NCBI GenBank assembly: GCA_964448405.1
Contig: CAYUVW010000048.1
Span: 1-5,638 of the forward strand
From: DAORHV01 sp964448405
Lineage (GTDB): Bacteria > Patescibacteriota > Gracilibacteria > Peribacterales > Peribacteraceae
Direction of reading: 5' to 3'
Length of the DNA: 5,638 nt
The notes under the pieces were generated by a model. It was not told the origin of the DNA, did no database searches, and worked only from the letters and a program-made list of their open reading frames with translations. Position numbers and translations under genes: made by a program. Below, piece by piece: positions 5,511-5,638 of this stretch. Within the stretch, counting starts at the first letter, position 1, and each line of letters begins with the position of its first letter.

Positions 5511-5638
5511 ATGCGCGACATTGTTGCGCAAACCCGTGGTGCGCTTGGGCAACTCCGCAACCGTATTTTGGGCAACTCCTATTTGCGTTTGCGCGAGGCG
5601 CCGATCACGGCACCCGCCCGTGTGGATGGCATCCGTCG
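5511..5638 (+). CDS. 5' end of an unidentified protein, cut off by window edge
   Basis: From ATG 5511 the frame stays open to the right edge, giving 42 residues beginning MRDIVAQTRGALGQL and ending near APARVDGIR. The amino-acid balance and codon use look like real coding sequence. The two other plus frames are also open here, but they read Trp/Cys- or Arg-rich peptides. The same frame is open back through TTG at 5421, almost at the predicted transcription start, so a longer leaderless form is possible. That extension contains SFPEGGR, similar to acyltransferase motif III, but no other motif of that family is visible. No family can be assigned. Confidence 0.45.
   Translation, partial: MRDIVAQTRGALGQLRNRILGNSYLRLREAPITAPARVDGIR

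Overview
The window is a gene-dense bacterial chromosome segment with moderately high GC and short intergenic gaps. None of the chosen starts has a convincing Shine-Dalgarno sequence, while sigma70-type promoters (TTGACA / TATAAT-like) are easy to see. No tRNA, rRNA, CRISPR array, transposase or clear phage structural gene is visible. Two large proteins have no close relative I can name. My guess is a poorly sampled lineage, possibly a candidate-phylum bacterium, but the sequence alone does not fix the taxon.

Layout, left to right. (1) Positions 1-620, minus strand: a class I SAM-dependent methyltransferase of the protein-arginine-methyltransferase type, cut by the left edge. (2) 701-1240, plus: a compact M23 (LytM-like) zinc peptidase. 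It is bracketed by two intergenic patches (582-658 and 1241-1320), each made of degenerate 9-bp tandem repeats in inverted orientation and able to form hairpins. (3) 1354-3057, minus: a 567-residue protein of unknown function, convergent with the peptidase. A faint resemblance to the bacillithiol enzyme BshC is offered only as a hypothesis. (4) 3058-3229: a divergent promoter region with two consensus-like promoters whose -35 boxes lie in an 11-bp perfect inverted repeat. (5) 3230-4231 and 4232-5374, plus: a two-gene operon with no spacer. The first gene looks like two hotdog-fold domains (dehydratase-like then thioesterase-like). The second carries the ordered motifs of a PlsC/LPLAT-type acyltransferase. 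(6) 5375-5638: an extended -10 promoter, a structured leader and the 5' end of a further plus-strand gene running off the right edge.

How they may fit together: a double-hotdog protein translated with an acyltransferase suggests an acyl-thioester or lipid-tailoring module. The unknown 567-residue protein is transcribed divergently from the same regulatory region and may be co-regulated. The peptidase would act on the cell wall. The methyltransferase and peptidase have no evident link to the lipid pair beyond proximity. The most novel elements are the hotdog-acyltransferase pair with its divergent partner, and the 9-bp inverted arrays flanking the peptidase.
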